From: Rhodoferax sp. UBA5149
GTDB taxonomy: Bacteria > Pseudomonadota > Gammaproteobacteria > Burkholderiales > Burkholderiaceae_C
DNA length: 12,538 bases
Assembly (NCBI RefSeq): GCF_002413825.1
Contig: NZ_DHXT01000061.1
Coordinates: 1-12,538, forward strand
Direction of reading: 5' to 3'
A program made the translations under genes and the position numbers. Each line of letters begins with the position of its first letter. The first letter of the stretch is position 1. Positions 1-7,198 of this stretch are shown here, in pieces. The notes beneath the pieces were generated by a model. It did no database searches, was not told the DNA's origin, and worked only from the letters and a program-made list of their open reading frames with translations.

Positions 1-591
1 GTGCAAATCACCGAAGACATCACCGTCATACTGGAACGCAACCTGACGCGCGCAGCCGACATCATCGGGCATTTCAAGCAGCTCGCCGTCGATCAGGTCA
101 GCGAAAACCGGCGGCGCTTCAAGCTGGTGGACGTGATCTCCGACACCCTGTCGGCCGTCAGTCCGCAGATTCGCAAAACGCCGTACCACATCGCGCTGGA
201 TCTCGACTCGTCGATCGAAATGGACAGCTATCCCGGCGCCATCAGTCAGGTTCTGACCAATTTCGTGACGAATGCGCTGATGCATGCCTTCGATGGACGC
301 CCTTCCGGCACGATGACGATCCACAGCGTCAAGGATGGCGAGGATGCGTTGAAACTGTCCTTTCGCGACGATGGCAACGGCATCGCCGCCGATCGCATCA
401 GCCGCATTTTCGATCCCTTCTTCACGACGAAATTCGGCCGGGGTGGCACCGGCCTGGGGCTGTATGTCGCCTATAACCAGGTGCAGGAAATTCTCGGCGG
501 GCGCCTGACTGTCAGCAGCGAGCCGGGCCACGGAACCTGCTTTGATCTATTTCTGCCGTGCGCAGCGCCAGCCAGGAAGACGGCGTGTTGA
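1..591 (+). CDS. Sensor histidine kinase, C-terminal part (partial)
   Basis: This is the end of a histidine kinase: it would autophosphorylate on a histidine and pass the phosphate to a response regulator. The frame is open from base 1, so the true start and the sensory part lie upstream; the GTG at base 1 should not be taken as the start. Residues 1-45 look like the second helix of the dimerisation domain. An HATPase_c domain follows, with N box NFVTNALMHAF (about 87-97), G1 box DDGNGIAAD, F box IFDPFFTTK and G2 box GRGGTGLGL. All ATP-binding boxes look intact. The phosphoacceptor histidine is not visible and is presumably upstream. The gene ends 63 bp before the response regulator on the same strand, which makes that protein the likely partner. 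Sensed signal unknown. Confidence 0.9.
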   Translation: MQITEDITVILERNLTRAADIIGHFKQLAVDQVSENRRRFKLVDVISDTLSAVSPQIRKTPYHIALDLDSSIEMDSYPGAISQVLTNFVTNALMHAFDGRPSGTMTIHSVKDGEDALKLSFRDDGNGIAADRISRIFDPFFTTKFGRGGTGLGLYVAYNQVQEILGGRLTVSSEPGHGTCFDLFLPCAAPARKTAC

Positions 592-642
592 TAGCCGCTT
601 GTTGCTTATATACTGTCCCCGGTCAGGGATATTCGATTTCTT

Positions 643-646
643 GGAG
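643..646 (+). promoter_or_regulatory. Ribosome binding site of the EAL response regulator
   Basis: GGAG lies 8 bases before the ATG at 655. It supports that start rather than any later methionine, and it leaves room for the full receiver domain. Confidence 0.6.
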
Positions 647-654
647 ACTGTCAC

Positions 655-2901
655 ATGACAACATCGACGTCGCCAGAGGATGATTTGGTATTCCTCGACG
701 AAACCGCGGCGCACGGATTCAACCTGCCGCGCGGGGCCACCGGTGTCTGGCGGGTCCTGATCATCGACGACGACGCCGACGTGCATTCGGCCACCACTTT
801 CGCCCTCGGCAACCTGGAAATGCAGCATCGGCCGCTGGAGTTCCTGCACGCCTTCTCGGCGGCCGAAGCGCGCGCCCTGCTCAAGAATGAACGAGACATT
901 GCCGTCATTCTTCTCGATGTCGTGATGGAAATGGAAGACGCCGGCCTGCAACTGGTGCGCTATATCCGTGAAACCATGGGCATGACGGAAGTACGCATCA
1001 TCCTGCGCACCGGCCAGCCGGGCTACGCGCCCGAGATCGATGCGATCCGAGATTACGACATCAACGATTACAAAACCAAATCCGAACTCACCCGCATCAA
1101 ACTGTTCACCACCGTCACCGCAGCGATCCGCTCCTATGAACAAATCCGCGCGATCAATGCGAGCCGACGCGGGCTCGACCTGATCGTGCGTGCCGGGACC
1201 GAATTGATGGCGCTGCAGGGCTTGCAGAATTTTGCCGCCGGCGTCATCACCCAGATCGCCGGACTGCTCAGCCTGACCCCGGAAGGACTCCTGTGCGTGC
1301 AGGAAAACCTGGACGGCGAGGAAGGCGAGGAAGCCGGACTGTTCGTCATTGCCGCCGCCGGCAATTTCCTGGATTTCATCAACCAGCCAATCAGCGCCAT
1401 CGGCGATCCGCGCATCACCGGTGCGCTGGGCCAGGCACTGCGCGAACGGCGCAATATTTACGGCGATGACTTTTCCGCGCTGTACTTCGCCGGCAAGGCC
1501 AAGCGCGATTTCGCGGCATTCCTGAACACCCGCACGCCGCTCGACGATATCGACCGGCGCCTGCTCGAAGTCTTCTGCGGCAATATCTCGGTCGGACTCG
1601 ACAACGTATTGATGGTGACGCGCCTGCATCATTTTGCGTTCTACGATACCTTGACCAAGTTGCCCAACCGCACCCGGATGGTCGAGATCATCAACGAGAT
1701 GCTCGCCACGCCCGCCCGCAGCGAAGCCACCCTGGCGCTGGTCGACATCGATCATTTTTCCGAAACCAACGACGCGCTAGGCCATCAGTTCGGCGACCTG
1801 TTGCTGCTGGCCGTTGCCGGTCGCCTGCAATCGCATCCGGGCAAGCAACTGGTCGTGGCGCGCATCAGCGGCGACACCTTCGGCGTGCTCGGGCATGCCG
1901 ACCTGGTCAATCCGCCGATGATCCTGGCGCAGTTTGAAAAGCCGTTCAGCATCGATGGGCAGGACGTGCAACTCTCCGCCACCACCGGCTTGGTGCATCT
2001 GCACGATTATGAAGGCGGCGGCACCGATGCGCTCAAGGACGGCGACATCGCGCTCAAGCGTGCCAAATTGCAGCAGCGCGCCGGCCATTTCTACTTTTCG
2101 CACAGCATGGCGGTCGATGTGCGCGAGCGGGTGCGCATGATGCACGCGCTGCGCACGGCATTCGAGGAAAAGCGCCTGTTCGTGGTGTACCAGCCGCAGA
2201 TCGACCTGGCCACGCGCCAGGCCACCGGCGCGGAAGCGCTGCTGCGCTGGAAGACTGCCGACGGCACTTTCATTCCCCCCGACCTGTTCATTCCGATCGC
2301 AGAATATTCCGGCATGATCATCGACATCGGCAACTGGGTCATGCTCGAAGCCTGCCGTGAACTGGTGCGGCTGCGCAGTCTCGGCTTCGTCGATTTCATG
2401 ATGTCGATCAACGTATCGCAGGTGCAGTTCCGGCATCCGCATTTCCTCGACACGCTGCATAAGGCTCTGCTCGAGACCCATGCGCCGCCAGCGTTCGTCG
2501 AGCTTGAGATCACCGAATCGATGGCCATGGAAGACCCCGACGTCCTGATCGAGCTGCTGGGGCAAATCAAGCAAACCGGTGTCAGCATCGCGATCGACGA
2601 TTTCGGCACCGGCTTTTCGTCCCTGAGCTACCTGCAGCAACTGCAGGCCGACCGCATCAAGATCGATCGCGCCTTTGTCATCGAAATCACCAATTCATCG
2701 CGCGGCAGCAGCATTGCGGAAATGATTATCCAGCTCGGACGCAATCTCGGCCTTGCCGTGATTGCCGAGGGCGTGGAGGACGAACGCCAGGCCGACATAT
2801 TGACCGAGCTCGGCTGTCCCCTGGCCCAGGGCTTCCTGTTCGCCCGGCCCATGACCGCAGACCATCTCGCCGCCTGGCTGAAAAGCGATGGGCTCGCCTG
2901 A
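655..2901 (+). CDS. Response regulator with REC, DUF3369, degenerate GGDEF and EAL domains (c-di-GMP phosphodiesterase)
   Basis: A 748-residue response regulator expected to hydrolyse cyclic di-GMP when phosphorylated. The receiver domain (about 33-160) has acidic residues D38-D40, phosphoacceptor D88 in ILLDVV, T119 and K140. A DUF3369-like linker, the usual GAF-like partner of such receivers, spans about 165-320. A GGDEF domain (about 325-480) starts with the normal DTLTKLPNR motif, but its signature is SGDTF (405-409) in place of GGDEF, so cyclase activity is unlikely; GTP binding as an allosteric input is possible. The EAL domain (about 495-740) keeps the catalytic set: E527-A-L, N586, E618, D648-D649, K669, E705 and Q725. 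The protein is cytoplasmic, with no membrane segment. It lies directly downstream of a histidine kinase, so the two form a two-component system lowering c-di-GMP. Signal and output process cannot be read from the sequence. Confidence 0.95.
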   Translation: MTTSTSPEDDLVFLDETAAHGFNLPRGATGVWRVLIIDDDADVHSATTFALGNLEMQHRPLEFLHAFSAAEARALLKNERDIAVILLDVVMEMEDAGLQLVRYIRETMGMTEVRIILRTGQPGYAPEIDAIRDYDINDYKTKSELTRIKLFTTVTAAIRSYEQIRAINASRRGLDLIVRAGTELMALQGLQNFAAGVITQIAGLLSLTPEGLLCVQENLDGEEGEEAGLFVIAAAGNFLDFINQPISAIGDPRITGALGQALRERRNIYGDDFSALYFAGKAKRDFAAFLNTRTPLDDIDRRLLEVFCGNISVGLDNVLMVTRLHHFAFYDTLTKLPNRTRMVEIINEMLATPARSEATLALVDIDHFSETNDALGHQFGDLLLLAVAGRLQSHPGKQLVVARISGDTFGVLGHADLVNPPMILAQFEKPFSIDGQDVQLSATTGLVHLHDYEGGGTDALKDGDIALKRAKLQQRAGHFYFSHSMAVDVRERVRMMHALRTAFEEKRLFVVYQPQIDLATRQATGAEALLRWKTADGTFIPPDLFIPIAEYSGMIIDIGNWVMLEACRELVRLRSLGFVDFMMSINVSQVQFRHPHFLDTLHKALLETHAPPAFVELEITESMAMEDPDVLIELLGQIKQTGVSIAIDDFGTGFSSLSYLQQLQADRIKIDRAFVIEITNSSRGSSIAEMIIQLGRNLGLAVIAEGVEDERQADILTELGCPLAQGFLFARPMTADHLAAWLKSDGLA

Positions 2902-2916
2902 TTTTGCTCGGGGTGC

Positions 2917-3249
2917 TCAGTAGTCCGGCACGTTGGTGCGTCGAAGGGTTCGCGCCACCCACCCGGTAACCGCTGTGAGCGCGCGCGTTAATCCCGGGCG
3001 CTGGACGCGGTCCACGGCGGGTTCGGTGATGCGCAGTGTGGACGGCGCTCCGGCGTGCAGCAGCGTGCGCCCATTGCGCTCGACGGTCCATGACTGCCCG
3101 GCGCCGAGCACGATGTCGCGGATATCGCCATCCATCGTAATCCACAGGCAGCCCTGGTCCAGGGACGCCATGGCGCCGGCGGCGTCGATCAGTTCAACGG
3201 TATCCCAGCGCGCGAGCAGCAGGGCGGAATTGTTGACGACGAGGTTCAT
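2917..3249 (-). CDS. DUF2917 domain-containing small protein
   Basis: A 110-residue protein of the DUF2917 type. The recognisable core is LDQGCLWITMDGDIRDIVL followed by a GQSWTVERNG stretch, resembling a small cupin-like beta domain. The C-terminus is basic with a paired-arginine stretch. The frame stays open upstream to 3381, but the start at 3249 is chosen because AAAGGAG lies at optimal distance before that ATG and the extra 44 residues are low-complexity and unlike the family. It is transcribed away from the LysR gene and converges with the EAL gene, whose stop is 15 bp away. DUF2917 genes commonly sit beside LysR regulators in Burkholderiales (my recollection of the family). Molecular function is unknown; regulation by the neighbouring LysR protein is an inference. 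Confidence 0.85.
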   Translation of the reverse strand: MNLVVNNSALLLARWDTVELIDAAGAMASLDQGCLWITMDGDIRDIVLGAGQSWTVERNGRTLLHAGAPSTLRITEPAVDRVQRPGLTRALTAVTGWVARTLRRTNVPDY

Positions 3250-3264
3250 TGGTGGCTCCTTTCT

Positions 3265-3284
3265 TGCATGCGTACAATGCATGC
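3265..3284. promoter_or_regulatory. Repeated TGCATGC sites in the DUF2917-lysR spacer
   Basis: TGCATGC occurs at 3265-3271 and again at 3278-3284, 13 bp apart, in the 143-bp divergent spacer and 16 bp before the DUF2917 ATG. GCATGC is itself a palindrome, so the pair reads as both a direct and an inverted repeat. It is a candidate operator for the adjacent LysR regulator, but it does not clearly fit the classic T-N11-A form. Confidence 0.3.
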
Positions 3285-3392
3285 GATGGCAGTGGGTCCG
3301 ATAGGTCATGGCGGTTGCTGATAGTTGGAGTATCCCTGCAGATCTGGAACCGATCAAACGGGAAATGGGCACTTGTGCCATGATGTTTTAGC

Positions 3393-4388
3393 ATGCCAAA
3401 ACCACGTGAAATTCCGTCGCTCGACTTCCTGAAAGGCTTTGACGCCGCAGCGCGCCATCTGAGCTTCACCCAGGCGGGCGCGGAAATGTGCCTGACCCAG
3501 TCCGCGCTCAGCCGGCAAATCAAGACGCTGGAAGAGCAGATCGGGCATCCGCTGTTTGTGCGCGGGCATCGTGCACTGCGCTTGACTGAAGCGGGGGCAG
3601 CACTGCAACCGGTGGTACGCGCGGTGCTGGCAGAACTCGCGCGGGCGGTCGCGTCCATTCGGGCCCGGCGCGGGGTGCGCCGCGTCAGCCTGTCGACCAC
3701 GATTTCGTTCGCGAGCCTGTGGCTGATTCCCCGTTTACCCAAGTTTCGGCAGGCGCATCCGGACGTCGAGGTGTTTGTTTCGGCGGACAACCAGATCGTC
3801 GATCTGGAGCGCGGCGAGATCGACGTTGCCGTGCGCTTTGCGGCGCAGGAGCGGGCGCCCGCCAATGCGACGTGCCTGTTCGGCGAACGCGTCGTGCCCG
3901 TGGTGAGCCCGGCGTTGTTGCAGGACCGGGCCCGGCCGCTGCGCCGACTTGCCGATCTGAAGTGGCACGTCCTGCTGCATCTGGAGGACCCGCTGGGCCG
4001 CACGCCCTGGATCGACTGGAACACCTGGCTCATATCCTCGGGCGTATCCGATCTGAAGCCGGCTGGCAACCTGCGCTTTTCCCAATACGATCTGCTGCTG
4101 CAGGCGGCCGTAAGCGGGCAGGGTGTCGCGCTGGGCCGCAGCCCGCTGATCGATCATGCGGTGGCGCGCGGGGACCTGGTCATGCCATGGCCGAAACGCT
4201 ACGACTCGCCGCGCGGATACTTTGCGCTCAGCGGATCGCAGGCGTCCGGCCGCCCCGAGGTTCAGCAGTTCATTGCATGGTTGCGGGAAGAGGCGGCCGC
4301 TGGGTCCGACGCAAGCGCCGCCACCGTGGTCGGCGAGGCAAAGGCCAATCCGCCGCGTGTCGCGAAACGCACAGTCAAACCACGATAG
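3393..4388 (+). CDS. LysR-family transcriptional regulator (GcvA-like)
   Basis: A 331-residue LysR-type regulator. The N-terminal winged helix-turn-helix (about 8-68) has the typical pattern: LDFLKGFDAAARHLSFTQAG, then LTQSALSRQIKTLEEQIG and LFVRGHRALRLTEAG. The opening and the helix-turn-helix wording resemble the GcvA-like branch. The effector-binding domain (about 95-305) carries the normal landmarks, including SFASLWLIPRLPKF, LERGEIDVAVRF and GVALGRSPLI. The last 25 residues are a basic tail beyond the family fold. The ATG at 3393 has no strong ribosome binding site, but it gives a normal-length N-terminus. It is divergent from the DUF2917 gene, the classic arrangement for a LysR regulator and its target. 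The effector is not predictable. An IS21 relic begins about 45 bp after the stop. Confidence 0.93.
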   Translation: MPKPREIPSLDFLKGFDAAARHLSFTQAGAEMCLTQSALSRQIKTLEEQIGHPLFVRGHRALRLTEAGAALQPVVRAVLAELARAVASIRARRGVRRVSLSTTISFASLWLIPRLPKFRQAHPDVEVFVSADNQIVDLERGEIDVAVRFAAQERAPANATCLFGERVVPVVSPALLQDRARPLRRLADLKWHVLLHLEDPLGRTPWIDWNTWLISSGVSDLKPAGNLRFSQYDLLLQAAVSGQGVALGRSPLIDHAVARGDLVMPWPKRYDSPRGYFALSGSQASGRPEVQQFIAWLREEAAAGSDASAATVVGEAKANPPRVAKRTVKPR

Positions 4389-4431
4389 GCGTTGCCGCCG
4401 TGTCGCGGCTACCGCGCAGCGATAACCGCCT

Positions 4432-4705
4432 CGATTGATTGACCTGTACGCACCATTCATCAAGGAGACGCTGGCCAAGTTCCCGACCCTGGCGGCCAGT
4501 CGGCTGTACATCATGGTTCAAGAACGCGGTTATGGCGGCGGCAGCTCGCATTTCCGTCATCTGGTGGAGCCACTGCGGCCCCGGCTCGTGGCAGAGGCCT
4601 ACTTGCGGCTTCGTACCCTGCCTGCTGAACAGGCCCAGGTGGACTGGGCGCACACATGGACATGTGATGGTCGGACGGGCTAAGCGGCCCCTGATGGCCT
4701 TTGCG
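4432..4705 (+). pseudogene. istA: IS21-family transposase (IstA) relic, frameshifted
   Basis: A broken internal piece of an IS21-type transposase. Frame +4435 reads YAPFIKETLAKFP, ASRLY and RGYGGG, then YLRLRTLPAEQAQVDWAH, which matches the IstA region leading into the first catalytic aspartate (D in QVDW). At about 4653-4655 the reading frame shifts by one base; the homologous text continues in the next frame as HGHVMVGRAKRPLMAFA, which in intact IstA follows directly after QVDWGHF. Beyond about 4705 the similarity fades. A stop at 4423-4425 closes the frame upstream. The N-terminal helix-turn-helix, the rest of the DDE domain, the IstB ATPase gene and both IS ends are missing, so this cannot be mobile. 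It marks an old insertion or recombination junction just after the lysR gene. Confidence 0.8.
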
Positions 4706-4854
4706 ACGGGGATATCCCGTTTTAGGACGGCAAGGCGGGTTGCGGTCGTTTGCTCCGCTCTAAAGTAGCCAAACTTAAGCCCCTCGTATTTCCAACCAGT
4801 GCAAGAATTTGAATTTCACGACATCAAGTCAGATGATGTGGCTTGCGCAAAACA
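4706..4854. other. Intergenic, nothing recognised
   Basis: About 150 bp between the IS21 relic and the tetR operator. Both short frames covering it look like out-of-frame IS remnants or chance. The base composition turns AT-rich from about 4750 toward the tetR promoter. No RNA gene or terminator was seen. Confidence 0.4.
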
Positions 4855-4878
4855 GAGTATTACTCTAGAGTACTACTC
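4855..4878. promoter_or_regulatory. Tandem palindromic operator of the first tetR gene
   Basis: GAGTATTACTC (4855-4865) and GAGTACTACTC (4868-4878) are two 11-bp palindromes with identical GAGTA/TACTC arms, separated by TA and so repeated every 13 bp. The junction also makes CTCTAGAG. The array ends 2 bp before the TTG start codon. This is the expected form of a TetR-family autoregulatory operator and would block transcription of the tetR-amidohydrolase operon. Binding is inferred from position and symmetry. Confidence 0.65.
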
Positions 4879-4880
4879 CA

Positions 4881-5507
4881 TTGCAATTTGAATCACAACA
4901 TTTGTCCACCACTCGTCAATCACTCCTCGACACTGCCCTGAATTTCTTCACCCTTGTTGGCTATGAAGCCGCAACGGTTGCAGCAATATGTCAATCTTCT
5001 GGAGTGTCCAATGGGAGCTTTTTCCACCACTTCGGGTCGAAAGAGGGCCTGGCCGGTACTCTTTTTCTTGAGGCACTGAGGTCATACCATGCAGCGTTAG
5101 TTGAGGAACTGCCCATTAACCCCACTGCTCCGGAAGGTATCGCGTGGTTGATTGCGGCCCATGTACGCTGGGTTGTCGCACATCGCGCAGAAGCGCGGTT
5201 CATGTTTGAGCAAGTACGCTCGGAGTGGCTGGCACCGATTCAGGTCGAACGGCAGGCAACAAACATGGTGTTGGCCAAAGCCATCGAGGCATGGCGCAAA
5301 CCACTTATTGAGAAGGGCGAGTTGGAGAACACCCCTCCACTAGCGTTTTTCAGCCAAGTCATCGGGCCTGCCCAATTGCTGTGTCGCGTGTGGTTATCGT
5401 CGCAAGCGGATTCTGACCCGATGCAACACGTGGAATTCTTCACCAACTGCGCCATTCGAGCATTGGTAACTCAACCGAAAACGGCCAACAAAAGGACCAA
5501 ATCGTGA
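4881..5507 (+). CDS. TetR/AcrR-family transcriptional regulator
   Basis: A 208-residue TetR-type repressor. The DNA-binding domain (about 9-56) shows the family pattern: TRQSLLDTALNFFTLVGYEA, then TVAAICQSSGVSNGSFFHHF and SKEGLAGTLF. The rest is an all-helical ligand-binding and dimerisation domain of unknown ligand. The start is a TTG: an in-frame stop at 4866-4868 leaves only TTG 4881 or TTG 4902 as conventional starts, and neither has a clear ribosome binding site. The mRNA may therefore be leaderless or nearly so, with the operator right at the start. The stop codon overlaps the GTG of the amidohydrolase gene (GTGA), so the two are translationally coupled and probably co-repressed. GC content and codon use are lower than in the left part of the window, consistent with acquired DNA. 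Confidence 0.9.
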   Translation: MQFESQHLSTTRQSLLDTALNFFTLVGYEAATVAAICQSSGVSNGSFFHHFGSKEGLAGTLFLEALRSYHAALVEELPINPTAPEGIAWLIAAHVRWVVAHRAEARFMFEQVRSEWLAPIQVERQATNMVLAKAIEAWRKPLIEKGELENTPPLAFFSQVIGPAQLLCRVWLSSQADSDPMQHVEFFTNCAIRALVTQPKTANKRTKS

Positions 5508-6310
5508 TTATTGATGCATGGGCACAGCACCCCACCCTCCGACACACCCAAGACCCCATGTTTGACTCATTGCGTCGTTGGACGAAGGCCTCCATTCCCA
5601 CAGAGCAGCTTCCCGTTTCCGCAACTCTTGCCATGATGGACCAAGGAGGGGTTTCGAAGAGCCTGATAAGTGCGTGGGTAGCTCCCCGAAACGTGATGAT
5701 TTCGAATGAAGAAGTGGCTGGCTTTGTTGCGCAGGCGCCTGACCGTTTAATTGGCGTTGGCTCTGTGGATATATCAAAGCCGATGAATGCAGTCAGAGAA
5801 ATTCGGCGCTGCATCAACGAACTGGGGTTCAAGGCTATCCGTGTCTTGCCTTGGCTGTGGGAGTTGCCGCCTACCGACCGTCGCTTTTACCCGGTCTACA
5901 CGGCCTGTTGTGAACTTGGTATACCTTTTTGCACTCAAATTGGTCATACGGGCCCGCTGATGCCCTCCGAGGTAGGTCGCCCCATATACATCGACCAAGT
6001 AGCACTGGACTTTCCTGAATTGAAAATCGTTGCAGGGCACATTGGGTACCCATGGACGGATGAGGCGATTGCTGTCGCAACAAAGCACGAAAACGTCTTC
6101 ATCGACACGTCCGCGTATACCGTGAATCGATACCCTGCCCAATTAATCGAATTCATGCGTGGGCATGGTCGAAGCAAGGTGCTGTTTGGTACCAACTATC
6201 CCATGATAATGCCCGCAAAGGCGCTTGACGGACTCGATAAACTGGCATTGGGAGAACCTGTTGAAACAGCTTTCCTGGCTGGTAATGCACAACGAGTGTT
6301 CGGCATCTGA
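5504..6310 (+). CDS. Amidohydrolase-2 family protein (TIM-barrel, ACMSD-like) with altered metal site
   Basis: A 268-residue protein of the amidohydrolase-2 (PF04909) fold, the family of ACMSD-type decarboxylases and related hydrolases. AAAGGA at 5491-5496 supports the GTG start, which overlaps the tetR stop by 4 bp. Landmarks are IDAWAQHPT at the N-terminus, LISAWVAP (54-61), GFKAIRVLPWLWELPP, CTQIGHTGP with H148, AGHIGYPW with H179, IDTSAY (200-205), FGTNYPM with N231, and the closing LAGNAQRVF. Compared with canonical members, the HxH pair after the first strand is W6-x-Q8, and the aspartate of the usual FGSDYP motif is N231. Only H148 and H179 remain of the usual ligands. It may use another metal arrangement or be a distinct subfamily. 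The substrate is unknown; a TetR-controlled operon suggests degradation of a small, possibly aromatic or xenobiotic, compound. Confidence 0.85.
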   Translation: MIIDAWAQHPTLRHTQDPMFDSLRRWTKASIPTEQLPVSATLAMMDQGGVSKSLISAWVAPRNVMISNEEVAGFVAQAPDRLIGVGSVDISKPMNAVREIRRCINELGFKAIRVLPWLWELPPTDRRFYPVYTACCELGIPFCTQIGHTGPLMPSEVGRPIYIDQVALDFPELKIVAGHIGYPWTDEAIAVATKHENVFIDTSAYTVNRYPAQLIEFMRGHGRSKVLFGTNYPMIMPAKALDGLDKLALGEPVETAFLAGNAQRVFGI

Positions 6311-6494
6311 TTGAATTCGCAATGTCCAATCTCAATCGGACCGTAAGGCTGATTGACCTCGCAGTTCAGGTGCAGCTTGCGCCGCCAGATCCCAGTCCAG
6401 TTCGATTTCGACACCCTCGCCCATCTGCGCATCACAGGTAAACCAGTTACTCCTGAATTGATAGCTGCTTGCGACCATTTCACGGGGGCTAGCG
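6311..6494. other. Intergenic between convergent genes
   Basis: 184 bp between the amidohydrolase stop and the stop of the second tetR gene. A 48-codon minus-strand frame (6332-6478) exists but has no ribosome binding site and no convincing homology. CTAGCGCTAG at 6489-6498 is a 10-bp palindrome followed by a T run on the plus strand, but its stem is too short to call a terminator. Confidence 0.4.
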
Positions 6495-7127
6495 CTAGTT
6501 TTTATTCTGATCAAGTCCCAGATAACGCAACACCACGGTGCAAATTTCCTGCTCCAGGATATCCACCGTGAACGCGGGGCGGCCATCGATGACCGCCGCA
6601 TGCACCAGTGACTCCACCGTGTGGAACAGCATCAAGCTGGCCAGGTCCAGGTCAGGGGGCAGGATGTGGGCACGGTGCGCCTGCAGCAAGGTCTTGGTCA
6701 GTGCCCGCATGTCGGATTCGATATCGGTGCGGCCGTCGGTCGCATACGGACGTGGTACCTCCTGGCCCAACACCCGGTGCAGTTGCGGGTCGACCCGGTG
6801 CGCCGCTATGACGGCATGCACCAGGATCTTGACTGCGTCCGCAGCGCTGGCCTCGGCGGCACCCGCGCCCATGTGCGCCAACATGGCCAGCATCTGCTCG
6901 GCATGGCGACGCCGCAGGGCCGTGACCAGCGCCTGCTTGCTCGGGAAGTACTGGTACAGCGAGCCAATGCTGACCCCTGCCTTTTCCGCGATGCGGTTGG
7001 TGCTGGCGCCCGCGTAGCCGTCGCTCACCAAAACGCGAGCCGTCGCGTCCAGAAGCACATCGACCGTGGCTTTGGAGCGGGCCTGGCGCGGCGCTTTGCG
7101 GGGCTTGAGTGCGGACGTGGTGGCCAT
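6495..7127 (-). CDS. TetR/AcrR-family transcriptional regulator
   Basis: A 210-residue TetR-type repressor. The N-terminus is basic (KPRKAPRQARSKATVDVLLDA). The helix-turn-helix is canonical: DGYAGASTNRIAEKAGVSIG, then SLYQYFPSKQALVTAL. The C-terminal helical domain has the wording of the AcrR-like C-terminal family (LHRVLGQEVPRP, LMLFHTVESLVHAA). A TTG two codons upstream (7133) would also be in frame, but the ATG at 7127 is preferred. It is divergent from the FAH-fold gene, with an 18-bp palindrome in the 71-bp spacer, so it probably represses itself and the FAH/DJ-1 operon. The ligand is unknown. It is not closely similar in text to the other TetR protein in this window. Confidence 0.92.
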   Translation of the reverse strand: MATTSALKPRKAPRQARSKATVDVLLDATARVLVSDGYAGASTNRIAEKAGVSIGSLYQYFPSKQALVTALRRRHAEQMLAMLAHMGAGAAEASAADAVKILVHAVIAAHRVDPQLHRVLGQEVPRPYATDGRTDIESDMRALTKTLLQAHRAHILPPDLDLASLMLFHTVESLVHAAVIDGRPAFTVDILEQEICTVVLRYLGLDQNKN

Positions 7128-7147
7128 GGGCAAATGCGAGTATGAAA

Positions 7148-7165
7148 TATGAGTGATTACTCATA
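7148..7165. promoter_or_regulatory. Palindromic operator in the tetR-FAH divergent spacer
   Basis: TATGAGT (7148-7154) and ACTCATA (7159-7165) are 7-bp inverted repeats around GATT. An extra half site, TATGAGT, follows at 7185-7191. CATAAT at 7162-7167 could be a -10 element for the FAH gene overlapping the palindrome. Position and symmetry fit a TetR operator controlling both directions; no binding data are available. Confidence 0.6.
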
Positions 7166-7198
7166 ATATTGCCACAGCCTGTTCTATGAGTAAAGCCT

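Noticed and set aside
547..1755. A 402-codon minus-strand open frame opposite the EAL response regulator
   Set aside because: It is antisense to a gene with clear domains; its text is low-complexity and has no recognisable motif. High GC explains the open frame.
1777..2640. A 287-codon minus-strand frame opposite the GGDEF-EAL region
   Set aside because: Antisense shadow of a well-supported gene, rich in H, Q, R and D, with no domain.
3250..3381. N-terminal extension of the DUF2917 protein
   Set aside because: A strong ribosome binding site and family-like start point to the ATG at 3249; the extension covers the divergent promoter region.
3194..4069. A 291-codon minus-strand frame opposite lysR
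   Set aside because: Shadow of the LysR gene; arginine- and serine-rich text without family signature.
6332..6478. A 48-codon minus-strand frame after the amidohydrolase
   Set aside because: No ribosome binding site, no convincing homology; possibly a gene remnant but not supportable.
6489..6506. Terminator at CTAGCGCTAG followed by T
   Set aside because: The palindrome has no room for a loop and only a 4-bp usable stem.
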